Assembly (NCBI GenBank): GCA_013397435.1
Contig: VZRG01000306.1
Location: 248,001 to 312,000, forward strand
Reading direction: 5' to 3'
Length of the DNA: 64,000 bases
From: Erythrocercus mccallii
Taxonomy: Eukaryota; Chordata; Aves; Passeriformes; Dicruridae
Below the pieces are notes generated by a model. The model worked only from the letters and a program-made list of their open reading frames with translations. It ran no database searches and had not been told where the DNA came from. Shown here one piece after another: positions 49,070-60,035 of the stretch; the first letter of the stretch is position 1, and each line of letters opens with the position of its first letter. The position numbers and the translations under genes are program-made.

Positions 49070-52000
49070 AAATGGAGATTTCTCATATGTCTTAGAGGAG
49101 CCTGTGCTGTTCCATGATTCCTGCTGAGCCAAGAGGTCTGGCAGCTAAGTGCTGTCAGATCTGGTTGAGGTTTAATCCCCTTGCTGTGTGCTTTGGCAAT
49201 GTTTTGGTTGCCATAATAAAGTCTGCAGAACAGAACATGTGGATATGCCTTGGGTAACAGTCCAAATAAGCATTAAGTTAGTGTGGCCCTGAACAGATGC
49301 AATCTCTCACTCTGAAAAGGGGCAGAGCAGTGAAAAGCCATTCTTTTACTCTGGTTTACTATAAGCCCAGAAAATACCTCAACCATTTCAGGTTTTAGAC
49401 ATATTAGCTTACAATACTGAATGTTTTGTGTTAAGATACCAGACTAAGAGTGGCTGAAGGTGTGCTATGGGTACAAACAACCTACAAAATAAAGATGATA
49501 AACATCTGAGGAAGGCACAGATGCTCTCTCTTTGTGAGCATGATTCATACTTTAAGATACTCATTCCATACGGTGGCCAAAATCTGGCAGAGGATTACAT
49601 AAAAAAACTTAATCTTGGGTAGTCAAGACAACTTGAAGTATCACTGGTATTGTACTGTGATAGTTGCTAAATAATTTGTACTATGGCAGATTCCCTTCCT
49701 CATGGAAACACTACATTTTTGTACTACCTCTGTGCTCACAAGTCTTTCTGTCTGCCCACCCATCGACTTAAGGTGTCTGGACTACAAGAAAGAGAATAGT
49801 CTGCCATCAAATGTTTACAAAACAAAAGTACACATTGCTGTCAATGAAAGTATTTTACTGTAGCTTAACCTATTTAATCTTCATAGTTTCCTGTGAGTCA
49901 CTTCAGACCATAATGGAAAACTTCAGCACAGCATGACTCTTCATTTGTGTGAGTGATACCAGTATGATCTTCAAATACAGTGTATTTACTTTGGGGTAAA
50001 TGCTATTGTTATCACTTTTGACTAAATGGTGAGATGATTTTCAGTGTCTTTCACAACACATCAAAGAGGACATACTGAAAATGGCATTTGCTACTTCTAC
50101 AGTGTTATTCTGTTCATTTACATAATCAGTATATTAAGTACATTTTTCCTGAAAATGAAAAGCATCAAATAACTGTATTATCAGAATTATTTTCAGAATT
50201 GTTCTCCCATTCCAGAGTGCAAAATTCTAGTTTTATTTTCAGCTTTGCTTTCTGTCTCTAATGCTTCCATTTTGGCTTTGTTTGGTTTTGTCATAAATAC
50301 AGGAAAATGACATTTATTAGGTTGGAAGGATACTCTTACAAATCACGTGGGTCAGTCTCTCTTCCAGGACCAGGACTGCAAAAAACTTATTTAGGACAGG
50401 GACAGAGACTCTCTTTGTTTCAGCTAGCCATTCCATAAACTGTTCAGCTGTTTTGATGTTCAATGTAAATGAAAATGCTTGGCAGTGTCTGACATACCTA
50501 CAAACTACAAACCTACAAAATGCCTTCCAACATAGTTCATCTTCAGTAGCATCACAGCATAGCAGAAAACAATGGACTAAATAGAAGGGCTTATATTTTA
50601 CTTCTAGTGTATGAAAACTGACATCTGAACAATTTTGTATAATCAATAGTGAAAAATAATTTAAAAAATATATAAAAATTAACTTTTTTTTCCAGGGCTA
50701 CTGGGAGTCAACATAATTTCCACATTAAATAGGACTTCTGGCACCATTCCAACAAAACAAAAAATTGAAAGGAATCTGATTCAAATATGCGTCCTGTCTC
50801 CACCACAGCAAGTCTGATTGCATTATAATTTGCTCAAATGTAATTTCCTAATAAAACTAGTAAATTACACTGACCTTCAACTTGATGTTATTGGACTAAG
50901 TAGTGCAACATACTCTTTTGTTTTTTGAAACATAAAGAACTGACATTCATTTATCTTCAGTGAGTAATCTAGATATTTAGGCACATTTAATTTTTGAAAA
51001 GTCCAGAAAAAATTGAGCTCCTTTATGCTATAGCTATACTCAGAAATAAGCCAGGTCCATTACTTGACCCTTTGGCCAAACTTTCTTATCCTGAAGTGAG
51101 AGTGGCTGCATCCAACAGAGCTGGTCCCTGAACCATGTCTTGGCACTATCCAGTGGTGAGACAGGTGGCCCAGGCTGGAGGTGGGCTGGGAATGCTGCTG
51201 GCTGAGCTGTGTCTCTGACAGAGGTGGTGATCAGATGGCTGTGGTTGGGTGTATGACCTGCTTCTGTCAGCTTTATAAACCAGCACTGGCAGACTGTGCA
51301 CTTCCTTTTTTTTTCCCCAGCTTGGAGTAAAATATACTCCTTTTCAAGAGCAACTTAAAAGATAATATTTTCAGAATTTTATTGCTTCTATTATATCATT
51401 TACATTTATCTATTTGTATTTATTTATTCAGATGCAAATAAGCATTTTTATTGTTTAGAAACTTTTAATGTTCAATTTGCTGAATCTTTGAGCAACACAA
51501 ACCAGTAAAATAGGGCTTACTCTTGTCAAAGCATAAATAGATTTTAAATCAGAAAAAGTCTACCTAATAATACTCAGAGGAGAAACACACGTCAAACATC
51601 TGTTGAAGGTTAAGTGAAGGCTGTTCTAATTTTCATTTTCTCGCATTCAGGATAGTGATGGAAGGCTTTTTCTTACTAAATGCATCTACTTTTGTTTTGC
51701 AGCCAATAAATATTTTTATACTGCCAAAGCTATCAATATTCAGCTTTTCTTACAAGTCTACTCGTGCTCTGGCAGACCCCAGTTCTGAGTTACTCTGTCA
51801 CCCCAGCAGAGGACTAAGAGAATTAAACCCCCATTTTATTTCTGTGCACTAGCTTTCTCCATTTGGGTAAACAAGCTAAAAAGCCAGCTAATGCAGCTGA
51901 CATCTTGAATTATGTAATTTCTCATAACACATGCCAGAAATACTATTCAGCCCTGCTAAACATGCAGGAATGCTGTTCAAAGCCCTGGCTTCTGATTCAG

Positions 52001-54110
52001 CAGCATGTTCAGTGGTACAAATGGTGCTCTGCATGCAGTGGGAGTTACTGAGCCATGCTGGAGGAGGATGGAAGGCTCCATAACCATTATCCATTGTTAT
52101 ATCCATCATAAATATCCACCAGACAGAAAAGGCAACCTCAGTGACAGGGAGACAGATATACTAGGAGGAGATGGCTTGTGGTGAAAACCCAAGTTTAGGA
52201 TCAGCGCTTTGTATTTCTGTGCAACAAGAAAATTTCTGTCTGCTTTAGGATTGCTGAAATCTGTAGATTTTTGCAAGAACAGCTTACAAGAACCAGAATA
52301 TTTGTCACATTTCTGCTTGAAGTTCACTGGAAAAACCCATGAATGTTAGGATGGCAGATTCAAAGTGTTGCCCTTCAATTTAAGGAAAAATTGAGGACTT
52401 AAAAGATATCTTTTAAGCAGGAGCTGCCTGGCCACTTAATTATTCTTAGTCTAGTGCTAGTGACAAATTTTCAACAGAACGCCTAATAATATTTTACAGT
52501 ATTACAAGAAAGCTTCCTCCTTTTCTGACTGGTTAGTGGTTATTGTGCCATAATCCTCTGGGGCCATGAACAAATACAGCTGTCAAACCCAGTACATGCA
52601 TCAGCAGTGCACTCGTGCTTCAATCAATTAAATTTTGAGTGGTGTATTTGCAATACATGGAAAACTGACAGAAGACTCAATATTTGGTACTGGCCTACTA
52701 ATAACCACCTGCCTTCAGGATTTAACAAATCAGGAATACTTGCTTTCTTGAAATATATTCCTTATTTGAATATGTATGTTTAGTTATGTTTAATTGCTGT
52801 CTGAATCTGTTTATAAGCTGTAGTGCTCGAGGGCAGGCACCAAGCTCTGTCACTCAATGGAAAATTTGTGCTGCTACCCAGATTCCCTTGTGGGAGGCCT
52901 AACCATAGCTGCAAACAAGGGACAGCATGGGATGTATTTTATTTGGTCTAGTGCTTGAAAGTAAGAACAGTATCTAAGAAAACATTTCAGTTTGTGGCAC
53001 AAATAAAATAAGGCATACCCTCCAAAATTGGGGTGACTGCAACTAAACTGTCTCTGGGAATGATCCCTGGCCTACAACAGTGCCCAGAACCCAGCCAGGC
53101 AGTGCTGGGACAGTACAATATGAAGCAATGAAGCTGGAAACCCTTCTCTTCAATAATAGTGAAAGTTGGTGGCTTTCTTGCAGATTGCAAGGTAAAAAAT
53201 TCAATTTAATTAAGCCAAAAGGATTTTTGCTAGGGTTTTTGTTTTATTTTATTTTATGGAAAGGTGTGTCACTATGGTAAACCATATAGTATTACCTACT
53301 GAACAATAAAGAACACTTGGTCAAAGGTTTCACTCTTAATTTCTTTAGTCTAGATCCCAGGCAAAAAGATAAATTCGTTAAGCCACGGGAAAAATCCAGT
53401 CACATTAATAGAATCTGCAGGTTTAAAATCAAGCTACCACTTTCAAACTCCTCTGACAAGTATATTTACAGTTTACTTATAAAATGATATTTTGAAAAGA
53501 TAAAAAGGTGAGGAAAATAAAGATCTATTGGAAAACATATATAGCTACATATTTCCCTGTAGTTTTAAGATTTGCTTTAGTTATTTAATAGGCCATATTG
53601 TAGGTAATATGAATGGTAGTAGGAATGAAAAATAACCCAGTCAAACAAAATCCTCTATAATGTGTTTAAATGAGTATGATACAGTATAGCTGATGCGAAA
53701 AGCATTACACTGATAAAATGCCCAATACATGGTACAATTATATATTTAATATAGAATAGAGTATATTTTCTATTTCAGAGAAAGCAATGAAATAATAAAA
53801 AATTATAATATAAACCAATCCTTCTAGATAAAAAACACCAGAATTTTGAATTTTGGCATAAAATATATAAATTTCCTTCAGTAAACACAACAAACTCATT
53901 CAGAAGTAGAAGATTTATTTCATGGATGGAAGAAGATGGAAGGTTTTCATCCAGTAACCACAAGAAATGGTAGTTAATTTAAAATTAAGCCAAAAAATTA
54001 CCTTTTAAACTACAGATATTTATTTCCTATGGAAGTTGACAGTTGCCCATAAGACACAAAGAAAAGTCATCCAAGTCATGACAATGTCAGAAAGATGTAG
54101 TGAAGCTTAC

Positions 54111-54322
54111 TTTTGATGATCTCCAAGTGGTCTTTGCCCAATGGATTTTAATAATGACTCTGGTCGAACAGTTAATTTTGGCGATGTCTTGGGGCTAGTA
54201 TCAGAATCTCCACTTTCTTCATCTCCCATGGCCTTAATATAGCTCCCACTTCTCATTCTTCTGCATGGGATCTCTTCATCTTTCCCACCAGCTGGGTATC
54301 CTCCCCATTCATCCTGAGGTAC
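54111..54322 (-). CDS. DLGAP2: DLGAP2 internal coding exon with a GK-binding repeat (first in window)
   Basis: This internal exon of the postsynaptic scaffold DLGAP2 is read on the minus strand. It encodes 70 full codons plus two bases, from VPQDEWGGYP to QRPLGDHQ. The acceptor is tttctgtcag before GTACCT; the donor is gtaagc after CATCAAAA. The phase is 0 on entry and 2 on exit, and the split codon becomes AAT (Asn) with the exon at 39086. The exon carries RSGSYIKA, which fits the family pattern R-x-x-S-Y-x-x-A; in this family the phosphorylated Ser of such repeats binds the guanylate-kinase domain of PSD-95-type MAGUKs. RPESLLKS is a degenerate copy. An acidic and Ser/Pro stretch (EESGDSDTSPKTSPK) follows. 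The assignment to DLGAP2 rather than DLGAP1 rests mainly on the later exons of the same frame. The open frame continues into the intron upstream of the acceptor, but that part is not coding. The preceding exon is outside the window. Confidence 0.95.
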
Positions 54323-55146
54323 CTGACAGAAACCATGAAACACACACACAGAAGGTGCTTTATTCTTTTCATATGTTTAAATACTTCCTTCCATTTTTCA
54401 TTTTACAAAGACAAGTAATGAATTTTTTATTCTTCAGAAACAGATTGCTTATAAAGAGATTTCTAAGAACCTTAAGTGATTTTGCCTTTTAACTTCAATT
54501 TCAGAGTTGGAAATGTTCAGTTTATAAATGTTAGAACCCAAGGAGCAATGAAGTAATGGACTGTGAGCTGAGCTGCAATATCTATTTGTAGACATGCTCT
54601 AAACTGCAGGAAGCAGCTTAAAGTTTGCACATAGATTTTCATCTGGTAACAGTAAGTTAATTCAGGTATCTCAGACCTAAACCTTATTGAAAACTGAGCG
54701 CTTTGGGGTTTATTACCAACAGACCTTATAAGGGTCTTTCAGGGAGTTGAATGGCATATGTAAGATAAACTAAGCCATGAGCTTGGCACAAATGGATAGG
54801 ATTATGATTTAAGGCAAACTTCTGTGGAAAAAAAAGAAAAAGTGGTAATTTGTCTTTTTTTTATTTAGAAACTGCAGAATAGTTGATAGAGACTATAATA
54901 TATCAGAAATGCACCCAGTTAAATAATACATGTGGTTGCAGTATTGCAGTTGCTTTTATGCAATTCAAGTGAATTTCCAAATAATAAGATCGATAGTCAG
55001 ATAATCCACAGTTGGTGGGTGGAATTCTCTCTTCACCACAAATTACCAAAGAACTGAGCAGGAGTGGATTCTTCAATCCAAAGTGAAATCAGCCTTGTTT
55101 TAGTGCTTATGATTAAACACAGCAAGCCTGTCTCTGCCAGTATTAA

Positions 55147-55158
55147 TTTTTTTTTTTT
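55147..55158 (+). repeat. Poly-T tract (12 T)
   Basis: Simple T run in the intron. Confidence 0.85.
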
Positions 55159-57008
55159 AATTTAATCTTCCAAGGTGCTGAGTCCTCTGGCTCTAATCCA
55201 GAAACACACTTATGCATTTACTTAGTTTAAAGGATACAGGCAACTCTCTGAAATGCATTATTAGGACTCATGGCTACAAAGCAGGATGTGACAGAGCTCA
55301 TCAGTGGACCAAGGCTGATGCCCTTTGCAGCATCAAATCCTCTATCAACATTGTGATTCCATCTATATTAAGCAGTTTATTGCCTTTATTTACCAATATA
55401 ATTTTAGTCTGAAATCTCAGTTAAACATATATTTAGTAGTTTCTGCAAAGCAGGACATCTAATAAAGATTTTAAAATCAAACATATTAGAAAGCTTCTAT
55501 AGACAGAGTTCACTGTGGAGCTGAAGTGAATGCTCCCATTGGTATCAGCAGTTTTAGAGATTGGGTTTAAAAAACTAACATGATCTGCTTGCCATCTTCG
55601 TGGCCCTTTCAAGACAGATGAATTACCCACGTACATCAGGTGAACAGACCTGGGGCTTTGAGACCTAAAAAGGGATTAAGGGAGAAATGAAGTTTTACAA
55701 GGGGATGAAAAAGTAAAAATAGAGATATTAAAAAGCCCAAATTTAAGACAGAAGAAAAAAGGCTGAAGATGAAGAAGAGATGAAATAAGAAGAGATGAAA
55801 TAGCTTGCACATATCAGAAAAATGTTAGAGATAACTATCAGAGAAAAAAAAGTCATGTTCTTATATAAACTATTTGGACAAAGCATGAATCTAAGTGAAA
55901 TATGAGTTAGATCATGCAAAGAAACAAACTTTTCACATTGTTCAGCTTTAGATGGTGGTTGGAAAAGAAGCATCAAAAATCTTCCCAAACTTGAAGCCTG
56001 TAAGTGTGATATATTATTCTCATTTCTTTTCTCAGGCCAAATATGTGTAAGATTAATGTTGCAGGAATGTTTTTTATGATTACATGAGACATAAAGGATC
56101 ATTTACATGTAGTCATGGTAGTCATAGCCAGTCACTAAAAATACTAAAAATATATATATGTTTAATTCAGTATTTTTTAATCTACAGCTAACACTAACCG
56201 CTGCAAAAATCTGAATTAGAGTGCTATTTTATTACTTGATATCATACAAACATACTCTTATTTTAAAATATTCTTTATTAAATGTATGTCAGCATGGCTA
56301 AAGACAAAATCCAAATGCTGAAAAAGTAGCTACTTGCATCTACATAGGCCCACTACAAGATATACTGTTCAATTTTCAGTGCTAAAGCTCAATTGTTATG
56401 TCTTAATATTATTTCCTAAAAAACACCAAAACCTCATAACTTTTTCATAGAATAATTATTTTGGCTTGAAACTTCTTTTCTTCATTTTAGTTCAAAGATA
56501 ATTAAATAGAAAGTTTAAAAATGCATTGATCAATAACCTTTTACTTACTCAAATGCAGAAAATTATTACTTTCTCAACTTTATTTTGTCTGAAATTCCAT
56601 GTTCAAATAACTAGATAAGGACTGGATTTAAATGAGTACAACAGGCTTATTTGTTGATTGGAGCTGCAATCTTAATTTAAAAGATAGGAATGACTGATTT
56701 GTACATTAAAGTATCTAAAAAATTAAATTTCTTCACTGTGATAAGGATAAATCTTACAAATGTGCTTAACTGTTTCTGTTGATTGCATTTCTTTTGCTGT
56801 CTGTATTCACAAGTTATATGAATTCACAGAACAGCTAAAGACCAAAGCTAAAAACCAAAGAAGTCCTTCTCCATTTGTGTGTGTGATGTGCTTATGGTGC
56901 ACAAGGCAACAAGAATCCCTTTCTAATCAGACCAACTCATTGGCTATCACAAGCATTTATGGTTGTTACAACATTATTCACAAGTCAAATATCTAGGTTT
57001 CGTTGGAA

Positions 57009-57023
57009 TTTTTTTTTTTTTTT
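57009..57023 (+). repeat. Poly-T tract (15 T)
   Basis: Uninterrupted T run. A short (AAAT)n run lies about 155 bases to its right, at roughly 57178-57193. Confidence 0.85.
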
Positions 57024-58189
57024 GCTCTTAAGCCATTCAAAGGAGCACAATATAATGAACACAATTAAAATGCTTCTGCAACCTGGCAAGGAAGTTTGAC
57101 CATGTGTTCTCTTAGAAAGTTTCATCCAGAGCTTTGGAGAACAGCTGGAGTCTTTTTGTCATCTTCAAAATTTTAAAAAAATAAATAAATAAAAGAGCCC
57201 TTGACATTGTTTTTCCTCATGGATTGAGAACAGAAGCAAAATTTGAGTCTCAGCCTAGTTCTTCATTTCCTTGTGTGGATAGGTTAAATACTTGGAAAAA
57301 TCTTTCCAAATCCAGGTCATCTCAGACCCCAACACAGCTTTAAAGAAAAGCAAAAGCATTACATGAGTGCAGAAAAGATTTTTATTTTGAGATATTAACA
57401 AAAAATATTTAACATCATGTATGAGGATCATTAAATATATATCTTCCAAAATATGGAAAGGGCTTTTCAACTTGCAGAAATTCTATCTTACAATAGTTAC
57501 TAGCCCCTGAAATTCCCATCTGCAGGGCTTGCAGCTGCTAATTTGGAATAATTACCCTAATTATCTACTTACATACAGTGATGAGTGCTGATATTTATCA
57601 TGTTTAAAAAGGCCTTTCTTCTGTTTTAGATGTTAACATGAATCCTTGTGTATGTAGTTTCTAACCACAGAGGAGTTAGACTGCATATTACCATATGAAT
57701 TTCTTTTTGCAAGAACAACTGGCTGACAAGGTCTGGCTACTGATCTGGTTACAGCTATTACAGAGAATGATGAGTCTCCTTCATAAGTATCATTCACTTA
57801 TGCTGTAAGGAGCACCAGGTTCAAAAAATTTGATATCTTTCAATTGTCCATAGTTCAATTTGATATCTTACATTAATCCCCTAGGGTCAATTTTAATAAA
57901 GCGTTTGATACCTAACTACATGTTATGAAGCTGAACTGAGAGTTAATTCCAGAACCTTCAGAAGGATTCTAAATTCCCCATAAAGGCATTTAGAAGAGTT
58001 AGTTCCTTCAAAGTAGCATACGAAGGGTCATCTAGTTAGCAATCAAAATGTAAAGCACAAAGAAAAATATCAAATAGTTCTCTAATAGCTCTCCTTTCTT
58101 GGACTTATTGTATCTGATTACAGGCAGCAGAAAGGCCTTCTGTTATTTCCCGGTCAGATCCTAAAATCATCTTCTGAAGAAAAAAAGGC

Positions 58190-58238
58190 TTTTTTTGTTG
58201 TTTTGTTTTGTTTTGTTTTGTTGTTTTTTTTTTTTTTT
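58190..58238 (+). repeat. (TTTTG)n plus poly-T tract
   Basis: The block has T7, then GTTG, several TTTTG units, and a final run of 15 T. It is the complement of a CAAAA-type tail and might mark a minus-strand retroinsertion, but no element body was recognised. Confidence 0.85.
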
Positions 58239-59027
58239 CCCAAAGAACAGTAGCCTTACTCTTTCCTTCTATGATGAAACAGCTGTGGAAGAGGAAGACT
58301 TTCTTGGTCACCATCAATAACATTCGGAGAGCTCAGGAAGAAGAAAACCTAGGGCTCATAAATAAACTGTTATGCTCTCCTCCTCTTTTTGTCATTCCCA
58401 GCCTTTTCATGAAGCACTCACAAAGTGCCTGGGGAGGACTGGTTAGGAGAGAGGGACTCCATTTACATAAAAGGCTTTGTGGTCGGGCATTTACCTGAAA
58501 AGAAGGAGCTTAGTTATAGGCCCTAGGCCAAGCATGCATATGGATTTTATGTAAAAGATTGTTAGGATAAAGCTTGTGGAGCCTCTTAATAAAGAAAGTG
58601 CCTTTGCTCCAAAGTACATGATGTACATGCTGCTACTCAAAATGCAATTCAGGGAACTGAGAAGATGCTGTTTGACCTTCTATAGGCTAAAGAAGAAACT
58701 CAACTTTCATCTTTACAGTGAGTATTCTGGAAACTTTGTTACTATAAAAACAAATTTTCTTGCTTTAGATGAAATGTCACTATCCTTGTTCTTTGTTAGA
58801 AGTTCATGTCTTAAAATACTCCTTACTACTAATTTTTTGGCTAAATACCTAGAGTGTCACATGACCAGTTGATAGTCATGAAAGTTATGATTTCTGAATT
58901 TTCTTCCAAATCTTATTTCTATCTTCCTTTTATAGAAATAGTATACATATTTGTGTGAGTCAAGTTCTTATTTTTACTTCTTTTATTATTTTATATGTTT
59001 TACATTGTATTTTAATTTGATTAAAAT

Positions 59028-59215
59028 GGATCAGGCTGCCCAGGTAAGTAGCTGAATCACCATCCCTGGAGGTATTTAAAAAATGTGTAGATGTGATGCT
59101 TAGAGACGTGGTTTAGTGGTGGACTTGGCAGTGCTCAGTTAACAGTTGACCTCAATGACTCAATGACCTTAAAGGTCATTTCCAGCCTAAATGATTCTAT
59201 GTTTCTATTCTTCCT
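59028..59215 (+). repeat. CR1 LINE 3' end
   Basis: The plus strand shows caccatccctggaggtattt, then gacgtggtttagtggtggac, ttggcagtgctcagttaaca, ccttaaaggtcatttccagc and attctatgtttctatt. It is a clear CR1 terminus. A short local duplication (tcaatgactcaatgacc) has arisen inside it. Confidence 0.92.
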
Positions 59216-59374
59216 GTTGAGTGTACTGATTCTGCTCAGACCAGATCTGACAGAAGGATTTTGGACCCCTAATTGGACTTCAGCAGTAAGTCTGTCCCCG
59301 ATTCTCAGAAAGAAAAACCAACAGCACGTTGTCAGGGAAAACAGTGATGGATTTAACAAAACTATAGAACAAAC

Positions 59375-59475
59375 TAGAAATCATGGAATTGCTGAGGTTG
59401 GAAGGGACTCTGGAGGTCTCTAGTCCAGCCTTCTGCTCACAGTGTGGTTAGGTACAGCAGGTTTCCCAGAACTGC
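59375..59475 (-). repeat. CR1 fragment, left part of an interrupted minus-oriented copy
   Basis: aatcatggaattgctgaggt, tggaagggactctggaggtc and cagccttctgctcacagtgt are the inverted CR1 terminus. The copy continues to about gtttcccagaactgctacaa and is then cut by a plus-oriented CR1. The remainder appears to resume at about 59900. Confidence 0.75.
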
Positions 59476-59900
59476 TACAAAGATGGTGAAGGCCTTGAGG
59501 GGAAGCTGTATGAGGAGCAGCTGAGGTCACTTGCTCTGTTCAGCCTGGAGGAGACTGAGGGGAGACCTCACTGCAGTTACAGCTTCTTGTGAGGGGAAGA
59601 GCAGGGGCAGGCACTGATCTCTTCTCTCTGGTGACCAGTGACAGGACACAAAGGAATGGCCTGAAGCTGTGTCAGGGGAGGTTTAGGTTGAGTATCAGGA
59701 AAAGGCTCTTCACCTAGAGGGTGTTTGGACACTGGAACAGGCTCCTGAGGGCAGTGGTCACAGCACAAAGCCTGACAGAGCTCAAGGAGTGTTTGGACAG
59801 TGCTCTCAGGCCAATGGTGTGACTCTTGTGGATGTGCAGGGCCAGGAGATGGACTCAATGATTCTTATGGGTCCCTTCCAACTCAGGATATTCAGTGAGA
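59475..59900 (+). repeat. CR1 LINE 3' portion inserted in another CR1
   Basis: The plus strand reads gatggtgaaggccttgaggg, ctgttcagcctggaggagac, tgaggggagacctcactgca, tggcctgaagctgtgtcagg and cactggaacaggctcctgag, and ends gggtcccttccaactcagga. This is a well-preserved 3' CR1 segment. It lies between two pieces of a minus-oriented CR1, so it is the younger insertion. The 93-codon minus-strand frame here is antisense repeat. Confidence 0.88.
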
Positions 59901-60035
59901 ATTTGACTGTGTCCAACTGTGTTTTGAATAGTTCCAAAGATCAAGACTCCACAACCTCTCTAGATAACCTTTTCCAATGTTTGACTACTCTCAGGGGGAA
60001 AAAGCTTTTCTTTGTACCTTATGAGAAATAGGTAA
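59900..60035 (-). repeat. CR1 fragment, right part of the interrupted minus-oriented copy
   Basis: gtgttttgaatagttccaaa, agactccacaacctctctag and ataaccttttccaatgtttg match the continuation of an inverted CR1 after the segment at 59375-59475. It fades at about ttgtaccttatgag. Confidence 0.7.

Larger units (their letters stand above)
39087..54110 (-). other. DLGAP2: DLGAP2 intron, 15 kb
   Basis: This intron lies between the exons at 54111 and 39086. It contains an opposed pair of CR1 fragments at 40.57-40.81 kb, a long CR1 at 41.3-41.8 kb, another at 45.0-45.6 kb and a 21-base T tract at 49.05 kb. A tRNA-like T-arm lies at 40.15 kb without the rest of a tRNA. Apart from these I see no gene; open frames of up to 122 codons in it are unconvincing. 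Confidence 0.85.

Noticed and set aside
48718..49086. Lysine-rich 122-codon minus-strand frame
   Set aside because: The lysine run is the complement of the 21-base T tract; the rest shows no similarity to known families.
58190..58238. Poly(A) tail of a processed pseudogene on the minus strand
   Set aside because: The bases to the right, where the gene body would lie, do not resemble any coding sequence I know, and no target duplication was seen.
59577..59858. 93-codon Pro/His-rich minus-strand frame
   Set aside because: It lies wholly within a plus-oriented CR1, read on the wrong strand.
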